A stretch of 64,000 nt of DNA, taken from Tritrichomonas musculus. Its lineage: Eukaryota > Parabasalia > Tritrichomonadida > Tritrichomonadidae. The notes beneath the pieces were generated by a model that searched no databases, was not told the origin of the DNA, and saw only the letters and a program-made list of their open reading frames with translations. Positions 1 to 10,070 of this stretch are shown here, one piece after another. Within the stretch, counting starts at the first letter, position 1. Each line of letters starts with the position of its first letter. The position numbers and the translations under genes are program-made. The DNA lies in contig JAPFFF010000031.1 of NCBI GenBank assembly GCA_039105265.1, forward strand, positions 1-64,000. The letters run 5' to 3'.

Positions 1-540
1 CAATTGCAGTTCTCGTGGAATCTGTTTCGGCTCAAAATTTGATTTGAAGATTGGATTCGGCTTAGAATTTGGTATTAAGAACTTTTTGAATAGCTACGAA
101 ATAAACCTTTCAAAAAAAAAGTGGGGGATTCCCTAGATAGATTCTCTCAACCGTGAAATAAAGTGATTACAGAAATCTATTTTCTTGAATTTGATTGAGA
201 AAAACTAAACCATGCTTTCTATTTTTGCAATAATTGTAAAGTTTGTTTTTGTAATCTTTGAATAAAAATATCATAAGATACATCTTGTTTGTAAATCTTT
301 GAAAATACCCCGTAAAATATTGAATTTTTAGAATTGCGGGGACGATAGAAATAAACGTATAGTGACAACTTAACTTTTTCTATAAGTAGTGAAAAATCCA
401 TAAAAGTGACAAATTAATTTATTAGATGTATTTTATTTTTTTTTTCTAATTTATAGGTTAAGAGCTTTTCTGTATCAAACTATTTCACTTAAACTAATAT
501 GCTTATAATTGAAACCAAGGCAGCAGAGTTCATTTTCCAC

Positions 541-1386
541 TGCAGCAAATGGCGATATCTCAAAACTCAGTAGAAAAGAATCCGGCTCATGTCACACGCA
601 TTAAAGCATTCCCACAGAAAGATCCTCAATTCCGCGAGAGCTTTGCTCACTTTTTTCCACTGCAGCAAATGGCGATATCTCAAAGCTCAGTAGAAAAGAA
701 TCCGGCTCATGTCACACGCATTAAAGCATTCCCACAGAAAGATCCTCAATTCCGCGAGAGCTTTGCTCACTTTTTTCCACTGCAGCAAATGGCGATATCT
801 CAAAGCTCAGTAGAAAAGAATCCGGCTCATGTCACACGCATTAAAGCATTCCCACAGAAAGATCCTCAATTCCGCGAGAGCTTTGCTCACTTTTTTCCAC
901 TGCAGCAAATGGCGATATCTCAAAGCTCAGTAGAAAAGAATCCGGCTCATGTCACACGCATTAAAGCATTCCCACAGAAAGATCCTCAATTCCGCGAGAG
1001 CTTTGCTCACTTTTTTCCACTGCAGCAAATGGCGATATCTCAAAGCTCAGTAGAAAAGAATCCGGCTCATGTCACACGCATTAAAGCATTCCCGCGGAAA
1101 GATCCTCAATTCCGCGAGAGCTTTGCTCACTTTTTTCCACTGCAGCAAATGGCGATATCTCAAAGCTCAGTAGAAAAGAATCCGGCTCATGTCACACGCA
1201 TTAAAGCATTCCCGCGGAAAGATCCTCAATTCCGCGAGATCTTTGCTCACTTTTTTCCACTGCAGCAAATGGCGATATCTCAAAGCTCAGTAGAAAAGAA
1301 TCCGGCTCATGTCACACGCATTAAAGCATTCCCGCGGAAAGATCCTCAATTCCGCGAGAGCTTTGCTCACTTTTTTTCCACTGCAG
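541..1386 (+). repeat. 120-bp tandem repeat, seven units
   Basis: Seven head-to-tail units of exactly 120 bp begin at 541, 661, 781, 901, 1021, 1141 and 1261. Units differ by a few substitutions only, for example CCACAG versus CCGCGG in the last three. The near-identity points to recent expansion or ongoing homogenisation by unequal exchange. The unit is richer in G+C than its flanks. Because 120 is a multiple of three, any frame open in one unit stays open through all of them. Confidence 0.95.
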
Positions 1387-1424
1387 CAAATGATGATATA
1401 TCAAGATTCATTAAAAAAAAATAA
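549..1424 (+). CDS. Hypothetical protein made of seven 40-residue repeats
   Basis: The open frame encodes 291 residues, nearly all of it a 40-residue unit starting MAISQSSVEKNPAHV and ending AHFFPLQQ. I do not recognise the unit. There is no signal peptide, membrane segment or metal-binding pattern. A short unrelated tail follows the last unit, where one extra T alters the frame. The start chosen is the first ATG in the array, but every unit offers the same ATG. The frame may simply be a by-product of a tandem repeat whose length is divisible by three. The substitutions seen include a synonymous-looking mix and a Q-to-R change, too few to decide. Whether it is expressed is unknown. Confidence 0.35.
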   Translation: MAISQNSVEKNPAHVTRIKAFPQKDPQFRESFAHFFPLQQMAISQSSVEKNPAHVTRIKAFPQKDPQFRESFAHFFPLQQMAISQSSVEKNPAHVTRIKAFPQKDPQFRESFAHFFPLQQMAISQSSVEKNPAHVTRIKAFPQKDPQFRESFAHFFPLQQMAISQSSVEKNPAHVTRIKAFPRKDPQFRESFAHFFPLQQMAISQSSVEKNPAHVTRIKAFPRKDPQFREIFAHFFPLQQMAISQSSVEKNPAHVTRIKAFPRKDPQFRESFAHFFSTAANDDISRFIKKK

Positions 1425-2795
1425 AAATATTTTAATATATGATTTTATTATTACCTTTAGTTGAATGATGACTTTTAATAATACTTATCATCATATCTTT
1501 TAGAAATGAAATCATCATATGATTTATTATTCACATTTCATCATTATTAAAATTTTATGTCCACCTTTTTAAATAATTTCTTATATAAATAAAATATTAA
1601 ATCAAAATATATTAAAAGATATTAAAATATCTGTTTGCATAATAAAATATATCTACATTATATCGGTGTAATTTTTCAAAAGGATTAAACTTTTTCTGTA
1701 CTATTATAAAAAGCATTCAAAAAACTAAAACTAAAAATTCTTTATATTTTCTTTTTTTAATAATATAAATGATAAATATATTTATAAATAAAACTAACTG
1801 CATATTCAAAATATTCGAAAAAATTGAAAATCAAAAAATATCAAAATGATCATTTTGGTGAGAAATAAAATAAATAGTTTTATCTAATGTTTAAAAAGAA
1901 CACGCCAATTATAACAAAACTTGTCAATCTTATTGCTTATAATTGACTGTATATCTGAAAAAATTCAGATATTTAATTGATTTTTTTGAAACTCAATACA
2001 GAAAAAAAGTTCTTTTCACTTTTTACATATAAATATCAATTATACTAGTCAAATTATCAATACTTTAATAAAGAAGAAATGGCCGATTTCAAAGCGGGAG
2101 AAAAATATTCAAAATTCAATTATATTTTTAAAATTAAACAATTATGCAAATGTCATATATTTATTCCTCATGAAATAAAAAACATTATTTTTTATGGCAA
2201 TAGCTCAATTTTGTTTTCACAATGAGATAAATCTAAAATATATGAAAAAAAATCGATTTAACGTACATAAATGTATGAAAAATATAACCACATAAACTTT
2301 TTCAAAACGAAAACTTTTTAAATACAAAAAATTAAATTCAATTAGACCATTCAAATTTATTTTTTATCAATAAATTGAGAGTTTTTATTAATTGACATTT
2401 TATCCCCGCAATTCTAAAAATTCAATATTTTACGGGGTATTTAAAATGTTCCTAAAATTGCCATCATTTCTTCATGTGCTTTAGAAAAATTAATTTAAAT
2501 TAATGTAAATTTCTTTTTATACGTATAATTGGTGCGTATATAATAGATCTTATAGTGCTTGTTCAATATTAAATGTTGGACCACGGACAAATAAGTATTC
2601 AATCATTGACAATTTTTTATCACTTATATTGTATAACTTTTTAAATATCAAACAAAAAGTTTTGTGCCAAATTACGACGGAAAAGGGTAATTAATTTATT
2701 TTTCATCCTGATATCAAAACGGCAATTTGTGAACGTTGCTTGACAGCAGGATCTTTAATTTTCACTTTAAATTCAAATAAATATTATTAATATCA
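1425..2795. other. AT-rich intergenic stretch with no gene seen
   Basis: About 1.4 kb of very AT-rich DNA between the 120-bp array and the left end of Maverick A. Apart from the inverted-repeat arm at 2403-2442, I see no open frame of useful length, no RNA gene and no recognisable motif. Confidence 0.6.
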
Positions 2796-2800
2796 TATGT

Positions 2801-3607
2801 AGTAGTGTATATGAGATAAGCAGTGGGGGGTTAATAATTGTTTACGTCACATTACACAGTTATTATATATATAACGATTTCACCAATCCACAACTCACTA
2901 CTTTTTAGAATCTATGATATCAATTTATATACACCACCGTATCCACACATTAATTTTTAATTCATAAATTTTGTTATATGTGATAATATTATTACAAATT
3001 TTTTTTTAACATTTTAATTTTTTTCCTCAAACCTCAAAAAAGGACTTTGTCCACTGATTCATCACCCCTTCATAAATGATTTTCATAAATTTCATCCTCA
3101 AATCTCAAAAGTCAAAAATTGAAATCATAAATTTTATACGTAAATGATTAAAAATACGTTTTTCCGAAATGTCTGATAAATTGAATACTCACATAAATCG
3201 AAAAAATTTTACAAATTCGTTATTTCCGAAATGTCTGATAATTTGAATACTCACACAAATTACAAAATTATTTTTAAAAATACGTTATCTGAAATGTCTG
3301 ATAAATTGAATTAAATGTCTGATAATTTGAATTAAATGTCTGATAATTTGAATACTCACACAAATCGAAAAAATTTTTTAAAATACGTTATTTCCGAAAT
3401 GTCTGATAATTTGAATACTCACATAAATCGAAAAATTTTACAAATACGTTATTTCCGAGATGTCTGATAATTTGAATACTTCGCCAAGGGCTCAAACTTT
3501 TCAAAGTTTCACACAAATCGAAAAAATTTTTATAAATAAACGTTCACCACAAATTATAAAATTATTTTATCATTTATTTTTATATCACATGTCTCAAAAA
3601 AAATAAA
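2801..3607. repeat. Left terminal inverted repeat of Maverick A
   Basis: The segment pairs with the reverse complement of about 21470-22381. The outer 350 bp is unique sequence with an almost exact partner. The inner part (about 3150-3540) is a run of imperfect subrepeats built on AAATGTCTGATAATTTGAAT and ACGTTATTTCCG, with the number and order of units differing between the two ends. It contains the mini-hairpin GGACTTTGTCC at 3042-3052. Such subterminal repeats could bind the element's replication or integration proteins, which is inference. Confidence 0.9.
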
Positions 3608-3677
3608 TCTCAAAAGTCAAAAATTGAAAACATAAATTTTATACGTAAATGATTAAATTTATTTTAATATAAAGAAT

Positions 3678-5111
3678 ATGTCAAAATTAAATAGAAATAA
3701 TTTTAAAGGTTTGAAACTTGATAAACTTAATAAATATATTAAATTAATTAATGAAAAACTTAACGTTACTCTTCATGAGTCGCCTTCATGGCAAGGTTCA
3801 GTTGCAAATTTAATGAAATTTTTAAATGAAAATAATTATATACAACATGAAGGTTTGAGAATAAATGATAAATCAATTTCAAATTTTATTTCTAGATTAA
3901 ATAATTTTCAAAACAAAAACGATAATTTAAATTTTTTACCAATTAATAAAATGAATAAATCGAAAATTCCGCAATTAATAAATAATGTTTCTCAATTAAA
4001 CCAAATGCGTGATCAATCATACGCTAGCTTGGCAGAAAATAACATTAATAAGAAAGACTTAACTAAAGCATTAAATGATATGGCGTTTTACCGTGAAAGA
4101 ATGGCTGCAATTCAACCAACGAAAAAGGCAAAACAAAATAAATACGGTAATGTTGGTATGGATGACTTAATTAATGTTGTGGCTAAATTAAATCAAGATG
4201 TTAAACAAATTCGAGACGCTCAAAGTGTTGTAAGTGCGAATGAATGGATTAATCGACATGGATATAATGATTTATATGAAGCCACCGGTAAAGATTTAGA
4301 TGGTGATGGAATACCTGAAGTCGTCGTACAAACAAAAGAAGGTAAAAAGCCTGTAATAGTTAATGGATTTACAACCGTTCCGTCATTATTCCCATATCGC
4401 AATGCTTATTATAAAACTTACCCATCTGTGGACCAACGTAAAGAAGCTCATAAACAAGGTATAAACTTAAGAGGATTTATTAATAATATATATCATCCTG
4501 AATTTGACGAAACAGGGCGTACAGTCACTAATTATGCGGGTGAAAGTTGGCAAGACTTTGAAACAAAATTAAAAGCTGCTGGTATCGATGAAAAGCACTT
4601 AATCAAACCAAAGAAACGTTCAACTTATCAGGCATTTGTTGGTAAGTGTATCTCTCCAATTTATCAAGGTATCAAATACCTCAACGGTGTAAAATTACCA
4701 TTCACACTTACACAAATGGCAACAGTTATATGGAATCAATTTGCTTTACTTCCTGCAATGGTTTATGTTTATGGTGAAAGTGTTATGAATGTTAATGAGG
4801 ATCAATGGAAGAATTTAAGAGGAAAGAAAGCAGTTAAAGAAGCTATTGAGTTCATAGTTCACGATTATTTAATTAATCCTGTAAAAATTGCTGATTTTGT
4901 ACCTACTGCATGTGAAATGTGTAATAAATCCGGACTACCAGTTAACCCTGAACATATTCCATTAGTTGCTAAAGCAACAATTGCAATAATACTCCAAGGA
5001 ATAAATGCATTACCTCCAAATCCAAGTGATTTTAATAAATGGTTTGATGCTAACGTTCAATCACAAGTACAAGCATTACAAACATCAGCAATCGTAGAAG
5101 AACCTGAATAA
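3678..5111 (+). CDS. Maverick A structural-type protein of unknown role (477 aa)
   Basis: The product is lysine- and asparagine-rich with an extended N-terminal half. It has a compact central motif, DLDGDGIPEVVV followed by a Gly/Lys turn and VNGFTT (about residues 213-240). The Asp-rich loop resembles calcium-binding or FG-GAP-like loops, but I cannot assign a fold. A decayed relative with the same motif order lies at 35612-36139, so this is a recurrent Maverick gene rather than a passenger. The C-terminal third has hydrophobic stretches around residues 330-370. The start is the only ATG that includes the whole reading frame, just inside the left terminal repeat. A virion structural role is inferred from its position next to the packaging ATPase. 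Confidence 0.75.
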   Translation: MSKLNRNNFKGLKLDKLNKYIKLINEKLNVTLHESPSWQGSVANLMKFLNENNYIQHEGLRINDKSISNFISRLNNFQNKNDNLNFLPINKMNKSKIPQLINNVSQLNQMRDQSYASLAENNINKKDLTKALNDMAFYRERMAAIQPTKKAKQNKYGNVGMDDLINVVAKLNQDVKQIRDAQSVVSANEWINRHGYNDLYEATGKDLDGDGIPEVVVQTKEGKKPVIVNGFTTVPSLFPYRNAYYKTYPSVDQRKEAHKQGINLRGFINNIYHPEFDETGRTVTNYAGESWQDFETKLKAAGIDEKHLIKPKKRSTYQAFVGKCISPIYQGIKYLNGVKLPFTLTQMATVIWNQFALLPAMVYVYGESVMNVNEDQWKNLRGKKAVKEAIEFIVHDYLINPVKIADFVPTACEMCNKSGLPVNPEHIPLVAKATIAIILQGINALPPNPSDFNKWFDANVQSQVQALQTSAIVEEPE

Positions 5112-5218
5112 TAAATTTTAAGAAATGTGCTAATATCTAATTTCAGTTAATGATTCATAAACTTAAAAATATATTTTTATCAATAATTAAAATAAACTTT
5201 AACATTAATACATAGAAA

Positions 5219-6052
5219 ATGAACACATCATTAGAGAATATGGTTAAAACGCACGTTATGAATACGTTGAAAACCTATACTATGAATAAAAATGAAAGCC
5301 TAATTTCTGAAATACACCCTGAGGTTAATATTAGGTTAAATAGTGTTAACGTCATAGTTGGTAAGCAATCATCAGGAAAGACTGTGATAGCATTAAAGGA
5401 AATCATCAAATTAGGTGTATTAAACACTCATCACTTATTTATCTACGTTACAAAAGACGGTCAGGAATCAGACAAAACATTTTTAGCTTTAAAGCCACTT
5501 CTTATGATTCCATATATTATAATTAGTGAACAAGAAGCTGTTGAATTTATGAAGGATTTAATCTCAGCAAAGAATTTATATAATCTTATCAAACGGGAAA
5601 ACTTGCAGGATAAAATAGATGATCAACAAAAAGAGGATATGTTTAAAATGCTTGCCGTTTCTGATTTCAACCGAGAAGTATTGCATACAATCGTTTTATT
5701 CGATGATATCTCAAATAGTAAACTCTTTTCTTCAGAAGAATCTTATTTTAGCCAATTAATACGTAGATGTAGACATATAAATTTTTCATTCCTCCTTTTA
5801 ATTCAAGGTTGGAAAGGATTAAAACCTCATGTTAAAAATGAAATATCAACATTATTTATATTTCCATGTTTCAATAAACAACAATTACGTTATATTTATT
5901 CACAATCAGCATCTAATTTATCATTTGACGAATTTTATGAAATGTATTCAAAAATATTGAAACGAAAAACTGAAGATTGTGAAAGTCATCCATATATGAT
6001 CATTCAAGTTGTCGATGGCGGTAATACATCAATAGAACTTGACGATTCCTGA
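5219..6052 (+). CDS. Maverick A genome-packaging ATPase (A32/FtsK-HerA type)
   Basis: The 277-residue product has a Walker A motif GKQSSGKT at about residues 48-55 and a hydrophobic strand ending in LFDD near residue 161 as Walker B. A short C-terminal region follows. This order and size match the packaging ATPases of Polintons, adenovirus-like viruses and nucleocytoplasmic large DNA viruses, which pump DNA into an icosahedral capsid. Element B encodes a counterpart at 57302-58156 with the same layout. The gene sits between the 477-aa gene and the capsid gene, consistent with a morphogenesis block. The C-terminal coding end overlaps the convergent gene at 6004-6363 by about 50 bp. Confidence 0.9.
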   Translation: MNTSLENMVKTHVMNTLKTYTMNKNESLISEIHPEVNIRLNSVNVIVGKQSSGKTVIALKEIIKLGVLNTHHLFIYVTKDGQESDKTFLALKPLLMIPYIIISEQEAVEFMKDLISAKNLYNLIKRENLQDKIDDQQKEDMFKMLAVSDFNREVLHTIVLFDDISNSKLFSSEESYFSQLIRRCRHINFSFLLLIQGWKGLKPHVKNEISTLFIFPCFNKQQLRYIYSQSASNLSFDEFYEMYSKILKRKTEDCESHPYMIIQVVDGGNTSIELDDS

Positions 6053-6363
6053 AGAAATGATATAATTTTATTTACTGTATTTCTGATTTCATTTATTTCA
6101 TTCCTTAATTCTTCAATGGCATCCGTCCTGGGCGAAGCCTTACTAACTATCTCTTTTTCCTCTTTTTCAACCCATTTCTTTAACATCAACACACCCTTTA
6201 TTTTTGTAATTCTATACCCATCGATTTTATACATTTTGTTTAATTTATGAGTCGTTAACTTATCTACTTCTTCCTTATTCTTTGAATACCATAAATTAAA
6301 TTCATCGACTGTTTTAAATTCTTTTAAATAGTTTTTAATTGGTTCAATAACTTTTAAATCCAT
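6004..6363 (-). CDS. Small basic coiled-coil protein, Maverick A
   Basis: A 119-residue, lysine- and glutamate-rich product. Residues of about 20-75 are strongly charged, and a heptad-like helix follows (RNEINEIRNTVNKIISFL). The tail is Ser/Pro-rich. No family is recognised. It converges on and overlaps the end of the ATPase gene. The frame contains a GGC-GAA-GCC mini-hairpin at 6131-6139. It may be a small virion or DNA-binding protein. That is a guess from charge and context only. Confidence 0.55.
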   Translation of the reverse strand: MDLKVIEPIKNYLKEFKTVDEFNLWYSKNKEEVDKLTTHKLNKMYKIDGYRITKIKGVLMLKKWVEKEEKEIVSKASPRTDAIEELRNEINEIRNTVNKIISFLQESSSSIDVLPPSTT

Positions 6364-6433
6364 GAATTATGAAATAATTCTGATCAAAGATATTTAATTA
6401 AAAACAAAAATAAAAATTTTTAATTAATAATAA

Positions 6434-6574
6434 ATGAGTTTATCAGAAATTTTTCTTGGTTGTTTAGCAATTATTGAACTCGCTAATTTACTCATTCGCA
6501 TTGTGAAACTTTCCCCAACATTAATTATAGATCCACCTTTAACTGATGAAATGAGGAAACGACTTTACTCATGA
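6434..6574 (+). CDS. Very small membrane-type protein, Maverick A
   Basis: A 46-residue frame starts at an ATG with the TAAATG context used by several other genes of the element. It encodes a hydrophobic helix (about residues 4-22, FLGCLAIIELANLLIRIV) followed by a short polar tail. Size and hydrophobicity suggest a single-pass membrane peptide. It could alternatively be a chance frame in the gap between two convergent genes. The start context raises my confidence somewhat. Confidence 0.4.
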   Translation: MSLSEIFLGCLAIIELANLLIRIVKLSPTLIIDPPLTDEMRKRLYS

Positions 6575-6581
6575 TTTATTT

Positions 6582-6902
6582 TTATTCCTTCAATAACGGA
6601 ATATCAAACCTTCTAATACCTGCTCCGTTCGCTCCAACAATTCTTCTAGCTCCTGCACCATTCGCACCTAACGCGTTAACATTTCCACCTTTATAATTAA
6701 TTCTGTCATTTAATTTACTCACACCATTTCCGATTGTATTTATTACCTCACCAGCACTTCCACCTATTAAATCACCAGCTTGTCCTATCAATGGTGCAAA
6801 TCTACCAACTGTTTCAACTGCTTTCTTTACTTTTGGAACTATTTTGCCAATTATGTTTTTAGCTCCTTTCACAATATTTTTAAACCAACTTCCAAATGCC
6901 AT
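6582..6902 (-). CDS. Small amphipathic minor-capsid-like protein, Maverick A
   Basis: A 106-residue product beginning MAFGSWFK, followed by a lysine-rich amphipathic helix and a Gly/Ala-rich middle (about residues 37-60). It ends in two copies of a GANGAG-ARR/IRR motif. The N-terminus MAFGSWFK is shared with the 83-aa product at 14662-14913, so the two are paralogues at least at the N-terminus. Small basic proteins with an N-terminal amphipathic helix recall adenovirus pVI/pX and similar membrane-active minor capsid proteins. That comparison is by character, not by alignment. It lies next to the capsid gene on the opposite strand. Confidence 0.6.
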   Translation of the reverse strand: MAFGSWFKNIVKGAKNIIGKIVPKVKKAVETVGRFAPLIGQAGDLIGGSAGEVINTIGNGVSKLNDRINYKGGNVNALGANGAGARRIVGANGAGIRRFDIPLLKE

Positions 6903-7016
6903 ATTTTCATTAATGTAAAAAATTTATTTTTCATTTCTTAATTCATTTATTTTTTCAAAACTTTAAAATTCTTTTCTTTATTAACTTATTATTTAAAATT
7001 TTTTTCAATATATAAA

Positions 7017-8690
7017 ATGACATACTTAAACGCTCAAACGAAAAATTTAGGAAATGATGAAGGAGATATTCTCTCATTCTTTCAAAATAAACTTAGACAT
7101 TTAATTCAACGAAATGGTGGTGATAATTCATTTTCATGGATTATGGAAGAATTCAAAGATAAAGATGCACCACTTCCAGTTGGTACCAAAACACGTATAA
7201 AACTTACTCATTCAGGACATACAATTTCACAAATTGAAAAATCATTTTCAACAATACTTTTAGATTTTCAATTAAAACTTTCTGACAAAATTGATGTTTC
7301 AGCAGATACTAACGGATTAATGAAAATATTTGTTGGATTCAAAAATGCTGTTGAATTTTATGAAGATTGTAGATTTTGGGTTAATGGAAAACTTTTAGAT
7401 ACATACAGACAAGATGAACTTCAACGTGAATCATTCGCTTATAACTCAATTAAACCACGAGATGCAAAAGCTACTTCTAAATTCTCTCATTCAACATGGG
7501 AAAATGTAAGTCAATATTCACCGTCCGTTTGTGGATGTTACATTGATTTAAAGGATTTAGCAGATGGTCAACCACACACATTTACAATTGAATTAACGAT
7601 ACCATTTATTGATCAACTCGCACTTCAGGCATGGCAACTTTATCCAAACGCAATTTGTGATGAAATTGAAGAAGAAGTTAAAACCTCATTACGTGCAATG
7701 GTTTGGTGTCAAGTTAATCCAAACGTTGTTAAAGAAACTTTACAATTCCTTGAAGATAAAGCCATTGATGAAGAAATGCCCGCAGTTATTCCAATTACAC
7801 GTAAATTTACACAAGTTGGTAATCCATCAAATATAGTCATCGAATATAAAGCTGGTGCGAATTCAGAACCTGCCGATGGATCATTAAAAGTTACTGTTGG
7901 TGCAGATGCTAACGGTATTGATATGAAAGTTGGCAAAATTGTTTTACAAGTTTTAGGTGGTACCATTCAACTTGGTCGTTCAAATCTTGCAGGTTTTGGT
8001 CTCAAACCTGGAGTGTATCAAGGACTCGTTAATGAATTACGCACTCCTTTATTAGTTCCATCTCAAGAATTAACACGTGAAATATTTGAAGGTAGCGCCA
8101 AAGTCAACGGTTTAGAAATTTCAAAATCAATCCCTCTCAAAAATGCAACAAATATAACAATGATGTTTCCACGTACTCCAGGTGACATTACATGTTTTGA
8201 AAATATCATGTATCAAAACGTTCAATTAGTCGTTAATAAAAGAACTTATCCAGACACTGAATTTAGGTCTACATGTTCCGCACGATTTTATCAACATCAA
8301 TTAATCGCTAATGAACTTGATGGTTCACTCGAAGCTACACAAGAATTTGAAGATTCATTCACTCAACCATTAAATGATCCAGTAACTGGTAAACGTTACA
8401 CAAACTGCAGAAGTGATGGAACAAGTTTTGGTATTAACTTCCAGCTTGAACGTTCAAACGCTGGTTATGTATTTGATGGAATCGATACTGGTAATAATTC
8501 AGTAACTGTCACTTTCCGAGGTCAACCATTATACAGAGGTGATGATGATACATATTTCATTCCTGATTTAGAACATAAAGAACAACACCCGCCGAGCCCC
8601 GAGGCATGGATATGTAGCGATACATACTTTACTTGGTCTGTTAATGGTGTTGAATATTTCCCTAAAGGTGTTCCATTCGGTTATGAGTAA
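7017..8690 (+). CDS. Probable major capsid protein, Maverick A (double jelly-roll type)
   Basis: The 557-residue, beta-rich product follows the packaging ATPase block and has the length expected for a Polinton double jelly-roll capsid protein. It shares a stretch with the capsid gene of element B (59619-61298). Both have V/IWFGFK or FVGFK followed by Asn/Asp-rich text, 'NGK/NGI' and a conserved Arg/Asp region, then an ‘I-x-L-x-x-L/F’ strand. No signal peptide or membrane segment is visible. The start ATG follows TATATAAA. Assignment rests on length, gene order and the resemblance between elements. Structure prediction would settle it. Confidence 0.75.
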   Translation: MTYLNAQTKNLGNDEGDILSFFQNKLRHLIQRNGGDNSFSWIMEEFKDKDAPLPVGTKTRIKLTHSGHTISQIEKSFSTILLDFQLKLSDKIDVSADTNGLMKIFVGFKNAVEFYEDCRFWVNGKLLDTYRQDELQRESFAYNSIKPRDAKATSKFSHSTWENVSQYSPSVCGCYIDLKDLADGQPHTFTIELTIPFIDQLALQAWQLYPNAICDEIEEEVKTSLRAMVWCQVNPNVVKETLQFLEDKAIDEEMPAVIPITRKFTQVGNPSNIVIEYKAGANSEPADGSLKVTVGADANGIDMKVGKIVLQVLGGTIQLGRSNLAGFGLKPGVYQGLVNELRTPLLVPSQELTREIFEGSAKVNGLEISKSIPLKNATNITMMFPRTPGDITCFENIMYQNVQLVVNKRTYPDTEFRSTCSARFYQHQLIANELDGSLEATQEFEDSFTQPLNDPVTGKRYTNCRSDGTSFGINFQLERSNAGYVFDGIDTGNNSVTVTFRGQPLYRGDDDTYFIPDLEHKEQHPPSPEAWICSDTYFTWSVNGVEYFPKGVPFGYE

Positions 8691-8787
8691 ATCTAATAAT
8701 TAATTTATTTATTTTTCATTTCAAACGTTTTCAAAAATTTTTAAATCTATTTAAAATTTATTTTTCAAATTTTTTATTTCTATATAA

Positions 8788-9270
8788 ATGAGTGAATACA
8801 TCAACATTAATAAGTTATTTGAAAAACTTCCTGAACAGGAACTTAAAGCAGTTCAAGTATATTTTGATGACTTCATAACTGATAAATTCTATAAATACAA
8901 AATGAACGTAAAGATATTATTTCTTTCATTAGTTTATAAAGAAGGGCAAAGCCATAACACCCAAAAAGTCATGACATATAAAGAATTTAGAGAGTTATTC
9001 CCTCATTGTGAATGGTTAACAATTCCTAAACGTTCATTTGGTGCTCTAACGTCAGGATCACAAATACGATTAATGAAAGCTTATATTAAAGCTGATAGAA
9101 TAAATTATAAAACATCATTTTATCATGAATGTGTAGTAAAAGAATGTGAAAACCAAAATAAACTAAATGAATTCATTAAAAATAGGTCTGATGCTAAAGT
9201 TGAAATTGTAAATGAATTAGCTAGTAAATGTAACATAAACGAAGATGAAATAGACCCAGACTTGTTTTAA
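8788..9270 (+). CDS. Unknown Maverick A protein (160 aa)
   Basis: A 160-residue, probably helical and charged product without recognised domains. It begins SEYININKLFEKLPEQEL and ends in an acidic tail, DEDEIDPDLF-like. The start has the TAAATG context. The frame contains a GGC-AAA-GCC mini-hairpin at 8945-8953. It is the first of three small co-directional genes between the capsid gene and the giant fibre-like gene, with gaps of 26-81 bp, so it probably belongs to the virion or assembly set. I see no catalytic triad of the adenovirus-type protease. Confidence 0.65.
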   Translation: MSEYININKLFEKLPEQELKAVQVYFDDFITDKFYKYKMNVKILFLSLVYKEGQSHNTQKVMTYKEFRELFPHCEWLTIPKRSFGALTSGSQIRLMKAYIKADRINYKTSFYHECVVKECENQNKLNEFIKNRSDAKVEIVNELASKCNINEDEIDPDLF

Positions 9271-9296
9271 ATTTATAAATTTTTATCCTAATATAA

Positions 9297-9647
9297 ATGA
9301 AAATAAATGATACAATCATTGATTTATGGCTTAATGTAGTCATAAATGATGTCATTAGCAAAAATGCTATTTACGATCATATTTTCGACATCGTTTTCGA
9401 TTTATATGATGAAATAACTAATGATAAAGAAATAAATCATGAATGTTGCCAAAAATTAATTGCCATATGCGAGGAAACATTTGAAGTTAAAGTTAATGAA
9501 TACGTTGATTTAATAAATGAAGGATTAACAGAAGATATCAAGAAAAATGATTTCAAGCTTGATTCATTCATGTCCCAAAAAGCATATTCATTAATACCAA
9601 TAATTAAAAACTATTTAATCGAAAATTATGAAATTTTCTCGAAATAG
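9297..9647 (+). CDS. Unknown acidic Maverick A protein (116 aa)
   Basis: An acidic, helical 116-residue product with no recognised family. The start ATG lies in TATAAATG only 26 bp after the preceding gene. Downstream, at 9657-9673, is a GAATTC-AAAA-GAATTC-type palindrome before the next gene. Function unknown. Confidence 0.6.
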   Translation: MKINDTIIDLWLNVVINDVISKNAIYDHIFDIVFDLYDEITNDKEINHECCQKLIAICEETFEVKVNEYVDLINEGLTEDIKKNDFKLDSFMSQKAYSLIPIIKNYLIENYEIFSK

Positions 9648-9728
9648 ACCCAGACGAATTCTAAAAGAATTCTGCAGCCAAAAGCTACATGTTTTAAATT
9701 ATATATTTTTATTTTTATCAAATCATAA

Positions 9729-10070
9729 ATGACTAAAACAACCAAAACTTACTTTATCACTCGTGACTATGAAAATAAATTCCCTCCTGAGTTCGTTAAT
9801 TCTCGCAATGATAGATATATTTCTTTTCAATATTGCCGTGCTACATGTGATGGATATTTAGACGGTGAAACCGAACTTCACGCGTCATTTGTCCCACGTG
9901 ATGAATACTGTGATTCTCTCGTTTGGTATGCTAATTTAACGCCTCCAGATGACAACAGAAAATATAAATATACATTAAACCATGATAGATTTAAAGTGTG
10001 GTTTACTGATGCAAAAGGTAATGAAATAATACCTGATAACTTCACATTATTCCTTAAATTTGAATATTGA
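9729..10070 (+). CDS. Unknown small beta-rich Maverick A protein (113 aa)
   Basis: The 113-residue product is rich in Tyr, Phe, Asp and Thr, consistent with a small beta-sandwich. No catalytic motif is seen. The start has the context ATAAATG. The stop codon sits inside a perfect 8-bp-arm hairpin, GATTTTGC-AAC-GCAAAATC (10069-10087), which may shape the transcript end. It lies directly upstream of the giant fibre-like gene, so a capsid-accessory or spike-base role is possible but unproven. Confidence 0.6.
   Translation: MTKTTKTYFITRDYENKFPPEFVNSRNDRYISFQYCRATCDGYLDGETELHASFVPRDEYCDSLVWYANLTPPDDNRKYKYTLNHDRFKVWFTDAKGNEIIPDNFTLFLKFEY

Larger units (their letters stand above)
303..2442. mobile_element. 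Putative terminal-inverted-repeat element enclosing a coding minisatellite
   Basis: A 40-bp sequence at 303-342 recurs as an exact reverse complement at 2403-2442. Read from outside inward, both arms start AAATACCCCGTAAAATATTG. Each arm is also a weak palindrome, because CCCCG near one end meets CGGGG near the other. The arrangement suggests the termini of a 2.1-kb nonautonomous DNA transposon whose cargo is the 120-bp tandem array. No clean target-site duplication is visible and no transposase is present, so a simple dispersed hairpin repeat in two orientations is the alternative. Confidence 0.45.
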
